9,754 nt of DNA, taken from Brachyspira pilosicoli (GTDB taxonomy: Bacteria > Spirochaetota > Brachyspiria > Brachyspirales > Brachyspiraceae). Below the pieces are notes generated by a model that saw nothing but the letters and a program-made list of their open reading frames with translations, was not told the DNA's origin and ran no database searches. A program made the translations under genes and the position numbers. The stretch covers positions 1 to 9,754 of the forward strand of contig NZ_SRZM01000058.1 in the NCBI RefSeq assembly GCF_019402445.1, written 5' to 3'. Shown in pieces: positions 7,233 to 9,754 of this stretch (the stretch's first letter is position 1; each line of letters begins with the position of its first letter).

Positions 7233-7238
7233 AAATTG

Positions 7239-8153
7239 ATGAAATACCCTGAATTTTTTACTCCATTTGTATTTCCAGAAAACATACCAGTGCTTGGTGC
7301 TATTAGATGGTATGGACTTATGTATATAGTAGGAATTGGAGTTTCTTGTTTAATACTCAATCATCTAGAAAAAAAAGGTTGGATTAAGTTTAACAACTCA
7401 AAAGACGGCGGTGCTTATGATATGGTTTTTTATGCCGCTGTTGGTGCTATAGTTGGTGCTAGAGTTGGATATTTTTTACTTTACTCACCTTCATCTTTTT
7501 TAAAACCTTGGGAGATATTAGGATTTAATCTTGATAATGGAATAACTTTTTTAGGTTTTGCAGGAATGTCTTTTCATGGTGGACTTATAGGAATGATTAT
7601 TGGAGGATATATATTCAGCAAAAAATATAAATATGAATTTTTAACTATAGCAGACCATGCCACACTTCCTTCAAGTTTCGCTTTATTTTTTGGAAGAATA
7701 GGAAATTTCATGAACGCAGAGCTTTACGGAAGAGTTACTAATTCACCTCTTGGAATGATATTTCCAAATTATGATGCAGTTGGAGGGTATGAAAAATGGA
7801 AGGAATTAATACCTGCAATTAGACCATACACAGAATTAAGATATCCTTCACAATTATATGAAGCATTTCTTGAAGGTTTAGTCCTTGCTTTGGTGTCTTA
7901 TATAATATTAGCATTAAGCCAAAAAAATAAGAATATAAGAAAAGGTACAAGATTATTTGTATGGATATTTTTATACGGACTTTTTAGAGCTGTAATAGAG
8001 CAGTTCTTTAGAGATGTTACAGAATGGACTATAGGACCTATCACATCTGGGGCAATATATTCTATAATAATGATGATAGTATCTTTAATAATGCTTATAT
8101 ATATTTACACAAAAAAGCCAGATACAAAAACATTAAAACAAAATAAAAAATAA
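7239..8153 (+). CDS. lgt: Prolipoprotein diacylglyceryl transferase
   Basis: This 304-residue inner-membrane enzyme moves a diacylglyceryl group from phosphatidylglycerol to the lipobox cysteine of prelipoproteins, the first step of lipoprotein maturation. The family signature GRIGNFMNAELYGR is at residues 152-165. The HGG motif with the conserved histidine is at H113, the N-terminal RWYGLMYIVG segment is present, and YPSQLYEA plus a late FRAVIEQFFR with R250 match the essential C-terminal arginine region. Seven or so hydrophobic helices and the length are normal for the family. It leads an apparent lgt-tgt operon, with only nine bases between the lgt stop and the tgt start. Lgt matters in lipoprotein-rich bacteria such as spirochaetes, consistent with the suspected host. 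Confidence 0.97.
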   Translation: MKYPEFFTPFVFPENIPVLGAIRWYGLMYIVGIGVSCLILNHLEKKGWIKFNNSKDGGAYDMVFYAAVGAIVGARVGYFLLYSPSSFLKPWEILGFNLDNGITFLGFAGMSFHGGLIGMIIGGYIFSKKYKYEFLTIADHATLPSSFALFFGRIGNFMNAELYGRVTNSPLGMIFPNYDAVGGYEKWKELIPAIRPYTELRYPSQLYEAFLEGLVLALVSYIILALSQKNKNIRKGTRLFVWIFLYGLFRAVIEQFFRDVTEWTIGPITSGAIYSIIMMIVSLIMLIYIYTKKPDTKTLKQNKK

Positions 8154-9290
<1,137 letters not shown>

Positions 9291-9308
9291 TAATAATTTT
9301 TAAAGAAG

Positions 9309-9315
9309 AAGGAGG
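9309..9315 (+). promoter_or_regulatory. Strong Shine-Dalgarno before the TPR gene
   Basis: AAGGAGG is a near-perfect anti-SD match, but it is 13 bases from the ATG at 9329, longer than usual. No in-frame ATG, GTG or TTG lies closer; an in-frame ATT at 9326 would be the only nearer codon. Confidence 0.7.
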
Positions 9316-9328
9316 AAAATATTATATT

Positions 9329-9754
9329 ATGGCAAAAGATTATAGCGAACAGATAAAGAAATATAATGAAATACTAAATGATAACCCTAATGATATTAAC
9401 GCCCTCACTTCTTTAGCAAGAATATATGTAAAAGAAAATAAATTAAATGAGGCTGAAAAATATTATAATAAAATATTAGAGAACAGTCCTGATAATACTG
9501 AAGCTTTGTATATTATAGGTTTTATCAATATGCAAAAAAACAACTATAATAAAGCTAATGATAATTTTATTAAACTAATAGAGCTTGGTGTGGATAATTC
9601 CTTTATATATGAATATTTATCTATAATAGATAAAAATAACAGAGAAACATTTTTAAATAAAGCAATAGAAAAACATAATACAGATAAATTAAGAAAAAAA
9701 GATTATGAAAGAATATCATATATGGCTTATCAAAGCTATAAATGGAGAATGTAT
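9329..9754 (+). CDS. Tetratricopeptide repeat protein (3' partial)
   Basis: The frame is open from ATG 9329 to the window end (142 codons) and continues beyond it. It shows TPR-like helical pairs: residues about 5-35 (YNEILNDNPNDINALTSLARIYV), about 39-70 (LNEAEKYYNKILENSPDNTEALYIIG) and a weaker third unit (about 73-100). The N-P or S-P-D-N turn followed by A-L/Y-x-x-G/A is characteristic. There is no signal peptide, so it is probably cytoplasmic. It lies 38 bases after tgt with a strong ribosome binding site and no terminator between, so it may share the lgt-tgt transcript. TPR modules mediate protein-protein contacts; a specific role cannot be assigned. Confidence 0.85.
   Translation, partial: MAKDYSEQIKKYNEILNDNPNDINALTSLARIYVKENKLNEAEKYYNKILENSPDNTEALYIIGFINMQKNNYNKANDNFIKLIELGVDNSFIYEYLSIIDKNNRETFLNKAIEKHNTDKLRKKDYERISYMAYQSYKWRMY

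Overview
The window is very AT-rich (roughly three quarters or more A+T by eye, with a strong preference for TTA, AGA, ATA and AAT codons). All genes lie on the + strand and are packed tightly, with repeated TAATG and ATGA start/stop overlaps. The base composition, the style of the proteins and the lgt-tgt-TPR end suggest a low-GC host-associated anaerobe. Brachyspira (a spirochaete) is my best guess, by impression only; Fusobacterium-like or clostridial genomes are not excluded.

Left part (1-2467): the 3' end of a multi-pass GT-C-like membrane protein overlaps by one base a GT2 glycosyltransferase with two C-terminal membrane helices, of the polyprenyl-phosphate sugar transferase type. The end of this GT2 gene is the most striking spot in the window. 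It carries eight perfect copies of the pentamer GCAGA (2326-2365). In the present register the frame then runs on through a good Rho-independent terminator (2423-2455). Gaining or losing one unit would move the stop codon upstream of the hairpin or into it.

Middle part (2486-7054): a five-gene, tightly coupled unit encodes an FAD-dependent oxidoreductase, a divergent GT2-like membrane protein lacking the usual DxD, an extended SDR (NAD-dependent epimerase/dehydratase type), a TIM-barrel sugar isomerase/epimerase-like enzyme and a soluble GT2 glycosyltransferase. Together they look like a pathway that makes and transfers an unusual sugar for a surface glycan (LPS/LOS or a glycolipid). The product cannot be named from sequence alone.

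Right part (7239-9754): after a 184-base gap with a possible promoter come housekeeping genes: lgt (lipoprotein diacylglyceryl transferase), tgt (queuosine tRNA modification) and the start of a TPR protein that runs off the window. These look less extreme in base composition than the glycan genes, consistent with a boundary between an accessory surface-glycan locus and the conserved chromosome.

The candidate new system is a slippage-prone GCAGA tract whose copy number sets where translation stops relative to a terminator, and so might switch the downstream five-gene glycan operon. This is a hypothesis from layout and needs experimental or comparative support.
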